From Ensifer sp. WSM1721 (lineage in GTDB: Bacteria; Pseudomonadota; Alphaproteobacteria; Rhizobiales; Rhizobiaceae), in assembly GCF_000513895.2 (NCBI RefSeq), contig NZ_CP165784.1, forward strand, positions 1-64,000: DNA of 64,000 bases. The letters run 5' to 3'. Made by a program: the position numbers and the translations under genes. Positions 26,490 through 35,074 of the stretch are shown here, one piece after another (position 1 is the stretch's first letter; each line of letters starts with the position of its first letter). A model generated the notes under the pieces. It had not been told where the DNA came from, did no database searches, and saw only the letters and a list, made by a program, of their open reading frames with translations.

Positions 26490-27404
26490 GTGACTGACGA
26501 TGACGATCGGGAGCTTAGATGGGGCGTCCTTAGGCGTCTGGAATTTATAGATTTTCGCCTTTTTTGGGATGGCTTTTTCAACCGCAAGGATCTTGTGGAT
26601 TTCTTTGGTATATCCGCCCAACAAGCCTCTGCCGACATTTCTCACTATCAAGAACGAGCGAGCAAGAACCTTACGTATGATCGGACTCGCAAAACCTATG
26701 TGCGGACTGAAGAGTACGAACCAGCCCTCATAGGACCGTATTCGGATCGCTTTCTCCTGCAACTGACGGCAATCGAGAGCGGTTGGATGCGGCAGGAAGA
26801 TACCTGGTTTGCCGCGATGCCACCAATCGAGGTAGTCAGTTCGCTTCGCCGTCGCGCCACGAACCCCCATCATCTTCTCAGCGTTCTCGATGCGATCAAG
26901 CGAAATGCGGAGATTGAAATCCAATACGAATCATTGACAGGGACGCCACCCGGCATTCGGAAAATTGCACCGCATTCGATGCTCCACGCTGGCGGACGTT
27001 GGTATGTTCGTGCCTGGTCGAGAGATCACAACGATTTCCGCGACTACAACCTCAACCGCATTAAAGGAGTAGGGACGCAACAACTGTGTTCAATTGATCC
27101 GAAGCTGGACCTCGAATGGCACCATACAATCGACCTCATTTTAATCCCGAACCCCGGCCTTGAGCGAGCGATACAAGATGCCGTCGCAGCGGAATATGAG
27201 ATGACCAACGATCAGCTTGTAGTGTCAAGCCGGCTGAGCGTCGCTTTTTACCTGATCAACGAGCACAATTTGGACGTTCCAGCTGGTACGCTGAAGCCCG
27301 AAAAGCAACAGCTTGTTCTGGAGAATGTCGAGGACGTCATTCAGGCGAGAGCAGTTGCGCGAAAATTGTCTGTCGAAGCCCTCCGGAAGGCGGTCAATCC
27401 TTAA
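26490..27404 (+). CDS. WYL-domain transcriptional regulator (CapW/BrxR-like)
   Basis: The product of about 304 residues has an N-terminal winged helix (FFNRKDLVDFFGISAQQASA, about 25-45), a WYL domain with NAEIEIQYESLTG and APHSMLHAGGRWYVRAW, and FRDYNLNRI (about 200), plus a C-terminal WCX extension. This is the build of CapW and BrxR, repressors found beside CBASS, BREX and other defence operons. GGAG at 26480-26483 gives GTG 26490 a 6-nt spacing; ATG 26484 would abut the ribosome site and ATG 26445 has a poor one, so GTG is preferred. It is divergent from the MBL operon across about 196 bp and likely controls it. Confidence 0.85.
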   Translation: MTDDDDRELRWGVLRRLEFIDFRLFWDGFFNRKDLVDFFGISAQQASADISHYQERASKNLTYDRTRKTYVRTEEYEPALIGPYSDRFLLQLTAIESGWMRQEDTWFAAMPPIEVVSSLRRRATNPHHLLSVLDAIKRNAEIEIQYESLTGTPPGIRKIAPHSMLHAGGRWYVRAWSRDHNDFRDYNLNRIKGVGTQQLCSIDPKLDLEWHHTIDLILIPNPGLERAIQDAVAAEYEMTNDQLVVSSRLSVAFYLINEHNLDVPAGTLKPEKQQLVLENVEDVIQARAVARKLSVEALRKAVNP

Positions 27405-27441
27405 TGACCCACGATTCGTCCACTCAAGTCCGGAAGACCCT

Positions 27442-28140
27442 ATGCCTGTGACAGCGGTTTTCCTTTTCGGCAGTCATGCGAGAGGCGATCAGGATGCCCG
27501 ATCGGACACTGATCTTCTTATGGTTACAACGGAGGACGCCCCGCGACACTCGGTTACAGGGCATCTTTCGACGTCGTTTTACCAACTTCTCGATCTTCGG
27601 AGGCGTGCGCGCGACGGAGATTTATTCGTTTGCCATATCGTGCGGGAGGGTAAGGCTCTCTATGACCCTGAGGCGCAACTGGAAGAGCTTCGATCGAAGT
27701 TCCGGTTGCGACAGTCGTACGACGCGGAGATCCAGCAGGCGACAGACCTTGGTTGGTTCCTTTTCCACTACGGTGCAGCCGTCGCTAACAGCTCTCTGGT
27801 GAACCGAAGAATAGCATGGTGCGTGCGCACGATCCTGATATCGAGATCTGCCGAAATCGGCAGTCCTGTATTTTCTACGAGTGGACTCGCAGAGTTCGCC
27901 AAATCGAACAGCGTTTTCCGTCTGATCAAACATAAGGATGATAAAGCCATCGACGATTCGCTTCTGCCGGCACTCAAACAACTTCTAACACGGTTTGGGG
28001 GGCGACGGATGGTTGCTCACGATGCAGGTTATGGAGGCTTTGTTAGACGCTTTAATGAAACATCCAACCAGGTTGCATTGGGCCTGTTGAAGGCTGACGC
28101 AGCGAGTGCGGTTGCTTACACATCAGGGAAGGGTAATTGA
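27442..28140 (+). CDS. Pol-beta superfamily nucleotidyltransferase
   Basis: This 232-residue protein has the nucleotidyltransferase signature LFGSHARGDQDARSDTDLLM (G10-S11, D22, D24) and a probable third acid D60 in RDGDLFVCHI. A helical domain follows (about 95-215), as in MNT-HEPN-like or HI0074-type proteins. It would transfer a nucleotide to protein, RNA or a small molecule. It starts 37 bp after the WYL gene and is probably co-transcribed with it. It is too small and differently built to be a CBASS CD-NTase. Whether it belongs with the divergent ubiquitin-like operon is unproven, though the adjacency is suggestive. Confidence 0.8.
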   Translation: MPVTAVFLFGSHARGDQDARSDTDLLMVTTEDAPRHSVTGHLSTSFYQLLDLRRRARDGDLFVCHIVREGKALYDPEAQLEELRSKFRLRQSYDAEIQQATDLGWFLFHYGAAVANSSLVNRRIAWCVRTILISRSAEIGSPVFSTSGLAEFAKSNSVFRLIKHKDDKAIDDSLLPALKQLLTRFGGRRMVAHDAGYGGFVRRFNETSNQVALGLLKADAASAVAYTSGKGN

Positions 28141-28236
28141 CAGTGTATGAGCGTAGCAGCGGTGTTTCAGAGATACCTAAGTAGAACCGCGGCCTATACT
28201 ATTCCCTGTGTTTAGCTGTGCCCGAAGGAGCGATTT

Positions 28237-28269
28237 ATGGCGAAAATGTTGTTCTTTAGTGCGAACTGA
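28237..28269 (+). CDS. Short leader ORF before the Mrr-like gene
   Basis: An 11-codon frame (MAKMLFFSAN then TGA) has the best ribosome site in the neighbourhood, GAAGGAG with 6-nt spacing. Its stop lies 1 bp before the ATG of the Mrr-like gene (TGACATG). Either it couples translation into that gene, whose own ribosome site is poor, or it marks a small frameshift that removed the original N-terminus. Confidence 0.45.
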   Translation: MAKMLFFSAN

Positions 28270-28270
28270 C

Positions 28271-29455
28271 ATGGAGGCGTGGACTGACACTGCGCTCGAG
28301 GAGGAAATTGTCGCGCTCGAGAACGCAATTCAGCAATGGGCGGAGAGTCGCGACCTTTGGTTTGACTGCTGCTTTAAAGCATACCTCGAGCACGTCAATG
28401 GCGAGCCAACCGATCCACCGGTCGTGACGCTCCTGATCTGCGGCGGCGACCTTTCGACCGTGCTTGGCGGTGAGGACCCCGAAGGGAACGAACCCAGCTT
28501 TTTTACACTTCTGCAAGAACGCGGCTATTTCTACGAAAACGTCAATGGCTATTCGATGGCTATCTATGCTGAGGATGAAGCGCTTTCAGCAGCGTTTGCT
28601 CGCTACTTTCAGTGGCGCTGGGTTTGTAGTCTTATCACGGACGATACAGCGGACGTCTACCAGGAGCTTTACGAACACTTCGCGCGGAACCCGGGCGACC
28701 TCAATCGCCTTCACTGGCGCGATTTCGAGACGCTGTTATTTCGCATATTCCAGAGCCAAGGCTTCACTGCCGAACTTGGCCCTGGCAGAGCCGACAATGG
28801 TATCGATCTTCGGCTGTGGCAAAGAGACCCAATCGGTGACATCCTCACCGTCGTTCAGGCTAAGCGGTATGCCGTCGGAAACAAGATCGATCTGACGAAT
28901 GTCGCTGCGCTCTACGGCATTAGCCTCGCCGAGAGAGCGCACAGGGCTTTGTTCGTAACAACGTCGAGCTATTTGCCGGTGGCTCGACGCTTTGCTGCGC
29001 GATTTCCGAATTCAATAGAGCTGGCTGAGCGCGAGGATGTAGTGAATTGGTGTGCAAGAGCGACCAACGGCATTATCGCGGACAAATCGACACTCGTGTC
29101 ACCCATGTCAGTGCAGCGGTTGATTTCCGAAGTTGCGGGACGGCGGGATCCCCGCATTTTGCATGCCAATCACGGCTACAATGTCACAATGAACAGCTTT
29201 GCACTGATCATCAAAGAGACCAAACACGCCGCCCTGGTAATGGCACTCCGCAACCAGACCGTAGCGGATGACGGATATGGTCAGCGCGGCGCACAGGTAC
29301 CTCAGTTTGATGCGTCGACGATTGACAACCTCAATGGTGAACTCGTGTGGCGGGCAAAACGGAAGGTGGCTGACGGCCGGGCCTCCTATTGGGATGGCTC
29401 GAAGCTCTACTTTGCTTGGAATGGGGAGCCAGAGGATTTCGACCTGTACGACTAA
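28271..29455 (+). CDS. Mrr-like PD-(D/E)XK restriction endonuclease
   Basis: This 394-residue protein has a central Mrr_cat domain: HWRDFETLLFRIFQSQGFTA (E153), GRADNGIDLRLW (D179) and VVQAKRY (Q196, K198), then FVTTSSYLPVARRFA. Such enzymes cut modified or foreign DNA. The N-terminal 140 residues and the C-terminal 120 residues match nothing I recognise and may give specificity. It follows the nucleotidyltransferase gene by 130 bp. A TATACT box at 28192-28197 might be a promoter -10. The start at ATG 28271 is favoured by coupling to the leader frame. Confidence 0.8.
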   Translation: MEAWTDTALEEEIVALENAIQQWAESRDLWFDCCFKAYLEHVNGEPTDPPVVTLLICGGDLSTVLGGEDPEGNEPSFFTLLQERGYFYENVNGYSMAIYAEDEALSAAFARYFQWRWVCSLITDDTADVYQELYEHFARNPGDLNRLHWRDFETLLFRIFQSQGFTAELGPGRADNGIDLRLWQRDPIGDILTVVQAKRYAVGNKIDLTNVAALYGISLAERAHRALFVTTSSYLPVARRFAARFPNSIELAEREDVVNWCARATNGIIADKSTLVSPMSVQRLISEVAGRRDPRILHANHGYNVTMNSFALIIKETKHAALVMALRNQTVADDGYGQRGAQVPQFDASTIDNLNGELVWRAKRKVADGRASYWDGSKLYFAWNGEPEDFDLYD

Positions 29456-29555
29456 GACGCGACTAAACTGCTGCACAGATCTGTACACACGGTCGGTTCG
29501 GACGAATAATATGAAGTAGATAATAAAAGCAAGCACATAATTCGGAGTTTCTTGT

Positions 29556-30272
29556 TTGTCACTGCAGATTAGCCATGAAAATGGTCGGTTTCATTTTTCA
29601 TACAAACCTCATCTTGTAGCTGCGGTGGGAAAGGTCTTTCTCTTCGCCGGTCTTGGCGGACTGTTGGGGCCATGGTGGCAGCCCATCCTGTTCATCGCTT
29701 TGAATAAGGCCAATTTTCAGGTTGATGAAGCCGCGAATTATCTGATCGGCGGGATACTGATTCTTATCGGGCTGGCCATTCTGACCCTCAAGTATTTCGT
29801 GCTAGACCCTTTGAGCCGAAAGATTGAAAGCGACAGGGCCACCTTGGCGGCACAACTTCCCGATCCAGCATCGCCTGAACCGTATCTAGGAAACTTGTTA
29901 GACGACCACTCCTACTGGTCCAGCCAGGATACTGCATTCCACCACGCTTACACGATTTTTCGGCAAAGCCAGTTCGCCTTCCAGCACAAGAAGACGATCG
30001 AGCTCTATAACGACTTTTCAAAACAAGCGCAGGGACTGCATGCTTTCGTCGGCGCCAATTTCTTCATCTATCCCGGCAGTCAGTACAATGCTTCGGACTA
30101 TCGTTACGCCATGGCCCCCCATCTCAATCTAGATCGGGATATGACGGTCTATGACCCAACGAAGGTTCAGCAGTACGAGGTGCTGAAGGCGGAGCTGCAC
30201 AAACGGGTGGGTGAAGTGCGGGTATCCTATCATGCGTTTCTCGACCACCTTCGCAAGATCGGTGCTCTGTAG
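29556..30272 (+). CDS. Two-helix membrane protein, unknown
   Basis: This 238-residue protein starts at TTG 29556, with GGAG 8 bp upstream. Two hydrophobic segments (about 19-47, including VFLFAGLGGLLGPWW, and 62-84, GGILILIGLAILTLKYFVL) are followed by a soluble domain of 150 residues rich in aromatic residues. No family was recognised. It follows the Mrr-like gene by 100 bp in the same orientation within the defence-type island, so it may be an accessory or effector protein (inference only). Confidence 0.6.
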   Translation: MSLQISHENGRFHFSYKPHLVAAVGKVFLFAGLGGLLGPWWQPILFIALNKANFQVDEAANYLIGGILILIGLAILTLKYFVLDPLSRKIESDRATLAAQLPDPASPEPYLGNLLDDHSYWSSQDTAFHHAYTIFRQSQFAFQHKKTIELYNDFSKQAQGLHAFVGANFFIYPGSQYNASDYRYAMAPHLNLDRDMTVYDPTKVQQYEVLKAELHKRVGEVRVSYHAFLDHLRKIGAL

Positions 30273-30409
30273 TTGTGGGCGCGTCGTCACCTGGCTCCGA
30301 GTTGCCATGGCGACTCAGCTCTGGTTCAAGCATCACCAGCTAGTTCGGCCGCTCGGCCTCACGCCACGGGGCGGAAACAATGTCCTACCGCGTGGATCAG
30401 TGTCTAGCC

Positions 30410-31252
30410 TTAGAGCATTGCCGGAAGGTCGCCGTTTGCTAGATAATCTAACAGCTCTTCATCCTGGGACACGGCGGCATAGAAGATATGAGGCCAGACG
30501 TTGACTGCGCGTAGCTCATGCATGCGCTTAAATGTCGGGATATCGTCGCAGATGTCGCGCCCGGCGTTGCGAACTTCTTGGGTGAGACGGAGGAGGCGCA
30601 TATACTCGTCGCGAAAGAATGCACCGTAGCGCCGTTGTAGCTCCAGTCCGTCGATATGACGCTGTACGAGTGCGCTCAGATCATCAGGCAGGTCTTGAAC
30701 GGGCTGAAGTACAAAATCCTCGGGAGCATTGAAGGGCCGGCCGATGACAAGGCGTACTACCTGAGTGTTCAGGAAGTCGTCATAGTAGGGGTGAAGGAAG
30801 ATTCGGCGTCCCTGATCGTCGAGCGTCTCGGTCCCTTTGATGAGCTGGCAGGTGTCGCACATCGGTGCAAGGTTGGCCGGTGTGATCGCGAAATGCGGGA
30901 ACGCCTCTTTGGGGAGATAATGGTCGAGCGTGTTGGGGGTGCCTTCCTCGCCGCAGGCCGGACAAAATTGCAGTTTGCGTTCACGCAGAGCGCTGAGGAT
31001 TGGCAGCTGTGAAGAGTTTTCGCGCGGGCTGTTATAGAGAGTCAGGAACCGGGTACGGTTGGCCATAATCGCTGGCCAGCTCGGCACGGCTTCGGGATTT
31101 CCGCGCTCCGCGAGATAGTGCTCCACGCGCTGGCGCCACTCTGCTGCCAAGCCGTTAAAATAGAGGGCGTTCGGACCTCCAGCGCGTTCGGCCACCACGG
31201 TCTCGACGAGTGTGACGCTACACGCTTCAGGTAGGGGAAGTCGCGTCACCAT
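30410..31252 (-). CDS. HNH endonuclease, Septu PtuB-like
   Basis: This 280-residue protein has a zinc-bound HNH core: FCPACGEEG (C97, C100), TLDHYLPKEAFPHFA (D110-H111), NLAPMCDTCQLIKG (N127, C132, C135). It overlaps the end of the ATPase gene upstream by 7 bp. An SMC-like ATPase followed by an HNH nuclease is the Septu (PtuA-PtuB) layout, in which the ATPase controls a DNA-cutting nuclease during phage infection. The catalytic residues look intact. Confidence 0.82.
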   Translation of the reverse strand: MVTRLPLPEACSVTLVETVVAERAGGPNALYFNGLAAEWRQRVEHYLAERGNPEAVPSWPAIMANRTRFLTLYNSPRENSSQLPILSALRERKLQFCPACGEEGTPNTLDHYLPKEAFPHFAITPANLAPMCDTCQLIKGTETLDDQGRRIFLHPYYDDFLNTQVVRLVIGRPFNAPEDFVLQPVQDLPDDLSALVQRHIDGLELQRRYGAFFRDEYMRLLRLTQEVRNAGRDICDDIPTFKRMHELRAVNVWPHIFYAAVSQDEELLDYLANGDLPAML

Positions 31253-32994
31253 TTGCCGCGTTCCATCGCATGCAACTGAATGATCATCTCCTCGTTCAGG
31301 TCGGCACCGAGCGCCTCGATGAGCTCGTCTGCTGTTCCGTGCCTATCTAGCAGCTCTCGCAGCCACGCCTCATGCGGCTTAGAAGTCGACCGGTCGCCGA
31401 ATACATAGCTGGCGATGCGTTGCACGTCGCCGCCGAATGTCTCGAAGGGTGGCGTCTTTATGGCGAGACCGTCGTCGGTGGCTTCGAACACATGCACGCA
31501 ACGGCTTGGCACCTCACGCACGGTTACTACCGAGTGGGTTGCTAGTAGTGCCTTCGAGCCATAGGTCCGCAAAATCTGCTTCAACATCGAAACAAACTGC
31601 ACTTCCAGCGTCGGATGGAGGAACAGCTCTGGCTCGTCGACAATCACAAGGCTATTACGGCGGATTACTCCTAGAATGTTGACGACGATGTAGAAGAACA
31701 GCCGCTGCCCCGAACTCAGCCGCAGTGGTTTGCCCTGATCGAAGAAGGTGACGCCGTCGTCGAGATCGACATGCTGAAGCAAGGCCGGAACGTTGATGCC
31801 CGTGGTTCCAGGTGCGACCGGGACATAGCGGGCGATCTGAATTTCACCCGCGTCATCGGTTTCCTCGAGTTCAAGAATCTCGATCTCTTCAAAAGCATCA
31901 TTCGTGACAATCTCGTCGATGGGGGCGTTTTCCTGCAGCCGGACTGCCGCCACGTCGAAGGTGATCGCGCTGCCGAGCACCCGATGCAGGGTTCTTAGCT
32001 TGTTGGCCCATGCCTTCATGGTGCTGTAGCGCAGATCGTCGGTCAGGCAATGGATTAGCGAGCGCGTGGCGTTGGCCTTTGGCACTGCAAGACTGTGACG
32101 AATGCGCATCTGCCGGCCCGTTTTTTGGGACTCGTGCCTGCCGCGAAACCCGAAAAAGCGATAAATGTCCTTATCCTTGAGAGGCTTGGCGAGACTCTCC
32201 TCGTCGTCCGTGTCGACCGGCATCCGCTCGAACGGGCTGTACGACACCGCGACGAGCTGGCTCAGGTTTGGACGAGGATTGAATTCGGCCCCGTTGAGCG
32301 CCTTATGACCGGGCTTAGGCTGAATCCATGCGCGCACCATCTGACGAAGCAAGGAGGACTTGCCGACACCATTTGGGCCGATGATCACATTGATGTCGTG
32401 CGGGAGCAGCGACTTGGGCGCGAAATTCATCCGCAATGTCGAAAGCTCATCCATTGGATCGCGAAAGGTGAAGCTCAGATCAGCGACATTTAGTACCTGT
32501 CGGTTGAGCAGACGCCATCCGTCAGCGAAGCTGTTTTGAGATGAGCGCTCCCGCTGCAGGGATGTTCGGAAGCCTTCAGTCTCAATCATCGCGAGCGCAT
32601 CGGCGTCCTGCATAACATGGGCGAGATAGCTGGCGTCGTGCAGTCTCTCCGCGACCTTGAGCGGAGCGCCTTCGGGGAGCAAGTCCAGAAGCTGCTCGTA
32701 AAAGGTAATCTCCTCGGGTACCGAGAGATAGTGCGCACCTTCGACCGGAAACTCGCCATCCCAGCCATTCTGGCGCTGTTCTGCAAGGAACGGGTGCGAA
32801 GACTTTTGGTCCGCGAACAAGATCCGCAACGCGCCGAGTTCTACGTCCTTACCGCCGATCCTGCAAATAGTTGGGAAGCGGCTCTTGTATCCGAAGTCGT
32901 CCCACCGATCGTAGAGCAGCAGAAGAACGTCACCCGCTTCGGCGAGAATTTTCTTTCGCGCTTCTTGGTTGTTGCCGATGTATACGATCTTCAT
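31246..32994 (-). CDS. AAA/ABC-type ATPase, Septu PtuA-like
   Basis: This 582-residue protein has an ABC/SMC-type ATPase domain: Walker A IIGPNGVGKSSLL (about 204-216), signature RLSSGQRLFF (about 425-434), Walker B LVIVDEPELFLHP (449-461) and the switch ATHS (about 485-488). About 180 N-terminal residues precede the ATPase and are not recognised. PtuA proteins are the usual partners of HNH nucleases such as the one that overlaps here. OLD-type nucleases also have this ATPase, but no TOPRIM domain is present. Minus-strand transcription starts at 32994 next to a long intergenic gap. Confidence 0.82.
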   Translation of the reverse strand: MKIVYIGNNQEARKKILAEAGDVLLLLYDRWDDFGYKSRFPTICRIGGKDVELGALRILFADQKSSHPFLAEQRQNGWDGEFPVEGAHYLSVPEEITFYEQLLDLLPEGAPLKVAERLHDASYLAHVMQDADALAMIETEGFRTSLQRERSSQNSFADGWRLLNRQVLNVADLSFTFRDPMDELSTLRMNFAPKSLLPHDINVIIGPNGVGKSSLLRQMVRAWIQPKPGHKALNGAEFNPRPNLSQLVAVSYSPFERMPVDTDDEESLAKPLKDKDIYRFFGFRGRHESQKTGRQMRIRHSLAVPKANATRSLIHCLTDDLRYSTMKAWANKLRTLHRVLGSAITFDVAAVRLQENAPIDEIVTNDAFEEIEILELEETDDAGEIQIARYVPVAPGTTGINVPALLQHVDLDDGVTFFDQGKPLRLSSGQRLFFYIVVNILGVIRRNSLVIVDEPELFLHPTLEVQFVSMLKQILRTYGSKALLATHSVVTVREVPSRCVHVFEATDDGLAIKTPPFETFGGDVQRIASYVFGDRSTSKPHEAWLRELLDRHGTADELIEALGADLNEEMIIQLHAMERGKW

Positions 32995-33423
32995 CGTCCG
33001 TCCCCCTGGTCTTGACTCGCTCCCGCTTGAACTGGCTGTCTATGCTAGCCGTAGGGGGATGATCAAATCCAATTTCGTTCGATCCCTGCGCCATGCTGGT
33101 GAGCGTTCAATTGGGGAGGCTCCGAATTGGCCGATGGGGCCGTGAGTTAAAGTCGTCTTCCTCGGCGTTGATCTTGAGTTGCTGACTTAGCTTCTCCTGG
33201 TTGATCGCGCATAGCCGACTTCACCGATCTTTCAATAGGTTGCTAGATCTCAGGTTTGCTAGTTTCTAGGTTCGAATCCCATCAACTGCAAAGGCTTCGG
33301 CAGCCATGCGCCCGCTTGTCGGCCATAGAGGCGATCTTTGCTTAGCCAGGAACCGATATTGCGGCGACAAACAAATGTTCATCGTCGCGCCACAACCAGC
33401 CATTTCCGCAAGGCCTGTGTGCG
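32995..33423. other. Intergenic gap, no feature recognised
   Basis: About 430 bases separate the ATPase start from the methyltransferase end. No coding frame has family motifs. A stretch at about 33270-33280 (GGTTCGAATCC) resembles a tRNA T-arm, but no matching acceptor, D or anticodon arms surround it. The promoter of the ATPase-HNH pair should lie near 33000-33060 but was not resolved. Confidence 0.5.
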
Positions 33424-34050
33424 TCACGCTCGACTCGCCCGAACGCTCAGCCACCGATCATGGGGCTTTCCGACGCACCGACGTACCTCGCTGACGATCC
33501 AGCCGGCGCCTGTGAGTGCGGATCGCAGGGCAGACTCGCGCCAGTACGTCTCGACGTAGCGCCGAGGCGCTGCGGCACTACCGTGTGTGGACACATCCTC
33601 GCCATCGCCTTCTCGAACCGAGGCGTGCAGTCGGCCACCGGTCCGGGTCGCCTCGGCAAGCCGTCGAAGCACCATACTGAAATCCTCGCGCGCGACATGA
33701 ATCAGGCAGGCACAGGCCCAGATCCCGTCGTACGGCCTACCGTGACGCTGCGGGTCGGCCAGGTCTTCGGTCAGCGGGTCCAAAAGGTCGGCCTCGAAGC
33801 CATTTTCGCGAAGCAGGTCGACGAAACCCTTTGAAATGTCGGTGCGCCGGACGCTAATTCCCCGCTTCTCAAGCTCAAGTGCATCTCGCCCGCCACCGCT
33901 TCCGATCTCCAGCACTCTGCCCGAGCCGCCCAACTCGTTCACGAACGCATCGATCTCTGTCGCGACCCATTCGGGCATCGCCGCGGCCTCGGCAGCGTAC
34001 TCCGCCGCAACCGTATCATAGGACCGCACGGTCTCCCGATCGGTGCTCAT
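33424..34050 (-). CDS. SAM-dependent class I methyltransferase
   Basis: This 208-residue protein has the Rossmann-like motif I RVLEIGSGGGRDALELEKRG (about residues 45-64), an acidic strand-2 end (RRTDIS), and motif IV DGIWACACLIHV (about 108-119), followed by EATRTGGRLHASV. The substrate is not evident; the fold fits small-molecule methyltransferases. It is a single gene, 112 bp from the LysR gene in the same orientation, and not obviously part of the defence-type island. Confidence 0.85.
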   Translation of the reverse strand: MSTDRETVRSYDTVAAEYAAEAAAMPEWVATEIDAFVNELGGSGRVLEIGSGGGRDALELEKRGISVRRTDISKGFVDLLRENGFEADLLDPLTEDLADPQRHGRPYDGIWACACLIHVAREDFSMVLRRLAEATRTGGRLHASVREGDGEDVSTHGSAAAPRRYVETYWRESALRSALTGAGWIVSEVRRCVGKPHDRWLSVRASRA

Positions 34051-34162
34051 CCTCGTCCTCCTCCTTCAAGACAAAAGGCCTGATGAGCGAAAGGCCCATC
34101 AGCCCGTTGCGCACTTCACACTTCGGCCTTCCAATTGATCGTAGCAAGCTTCACCGCCACTG

Positions 34163-35074
34163 CTAGCGCCGGGAGTGTTCGCCACGGTTTGAACTCAGCC
34201 AGTCATCCATGAAGTCGAGAAACGCCTGAACCCGCGGCGACAAGAACCGTCCTTTCGGCATGACGATCCACAGCGAGAGCGTGTTTGACCGGTTCACGTC
34301 GGCCAGAATCTCCACCAGTCGGCCCTCGTGCACCGCCTGCCCCACGACGAAATCGGCCAGACGGACAATGCCGTGGCCAGCAACCGCGAGGTCGAACAGC
34401 ATTCCGACATTGTCGCAACTGATGCGGCCTTTGGGCGTGAACTGCTCGATGCCTGAATCGGTAGCCAGCGGCCAAGTCGTGGCAGTGGCTTGATTGGAGA
34501 GCGCTATGCAATTGTGGCGCGTCAAATCGGCCGCCGATCGCGGCGTTCCATGTTTGCGGAGATAGTTCGGCGAAGCGCAAATGAGGCGGCGGCCCTCGGC
34601 TAGACGGCGCACCACAAGGTCGGAGCCAGCCGATGGGCTGCCCCGGATGATGATGTCGACCTGCTCGGCAACCGGATCGACGAGCCGGTCCGTCAAGGTG
34701 AGGTCCACCGAAATATCCGGAAAGCGCGCGAGGAACACGGGTATCGCGTGGAGAAGTGTCTGGCGGGCAAAGCCCGTGCTGGAATTAATGCGAAGTAGGC
34801 CTTTGGGCGTTGTTCGCGACGACGACACGTCCGCTTCGGTCCGAGCGATCAGGTCGAGCACTTCGCGGGATCGCTCAAGATAAAGCGCGCCCTCCATTGT
34901 CAGCGCCAGTTTTCGCGTCGTACGCGTGAGGAGCCGCACACCAAGCCGGTCTTCAAGCCGTGAGACGAGCCTCGACAGCGCCGAAGGCGTCAGGCGCAAT
35001 TCCTCTGCAGCTTTGGCAAATGAGCCAAGCTCCACAACGCGCACGAACGCCGCCATCTGATGCGCATCGGGCAT
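34163..35074 (-). CDS. LysR-family transcriptional regulator
   Basis: This 303-residue protein has an N-terminal winged helix-turn-helix (GSFAKAAEELRLTPSALSRL, about 17-36) and a PBP2-type effector domain (from about 92). The sequence RRLICASPNYLRKHGTPRSA is typical of the CrgA/AaeR-type branch. No divergent target gene is visible upstream, where only relic sequence remains. Its target may be the downstream methyltransferase gene or a lost neighbour. Confidence 0.88.
   Translation of the reverse strand: MPDAHQMAAFVRVVELGSFAKAAEELRLTPSALSRLVSRLEDRLGVRLLTRTTRKLALTMEGALYLERSREVLDLIARTEADVSSSRTTPKGLLRINSSTGFARQTLLHAIPVFLARFPDISVDLTLTDRLVDPVAEQVDIIIRGSPSAGSDLVVRRLAEGRRLICASPNYLRKHGTPRSAADLTRHNCIALSNQATATTWPLATDSGIEQFTPKGRISCDNVGMLFDLAVAGHGIVRLADFVVGQAVHEGRLVEILADVNRSNTLSLWIVMPKGRFLSPRVQAFLDFMDDWLSSNRGEHSRR

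Noticed and set aside
33266..33295. tRNA gene or tRNA-fragment attachment site
   Set aside because: Only a T-arm-like GGTTCGAATCC is present. Its stem does not pair well and no other tRNA arms or CCA-proximal acceptor stem surround it.
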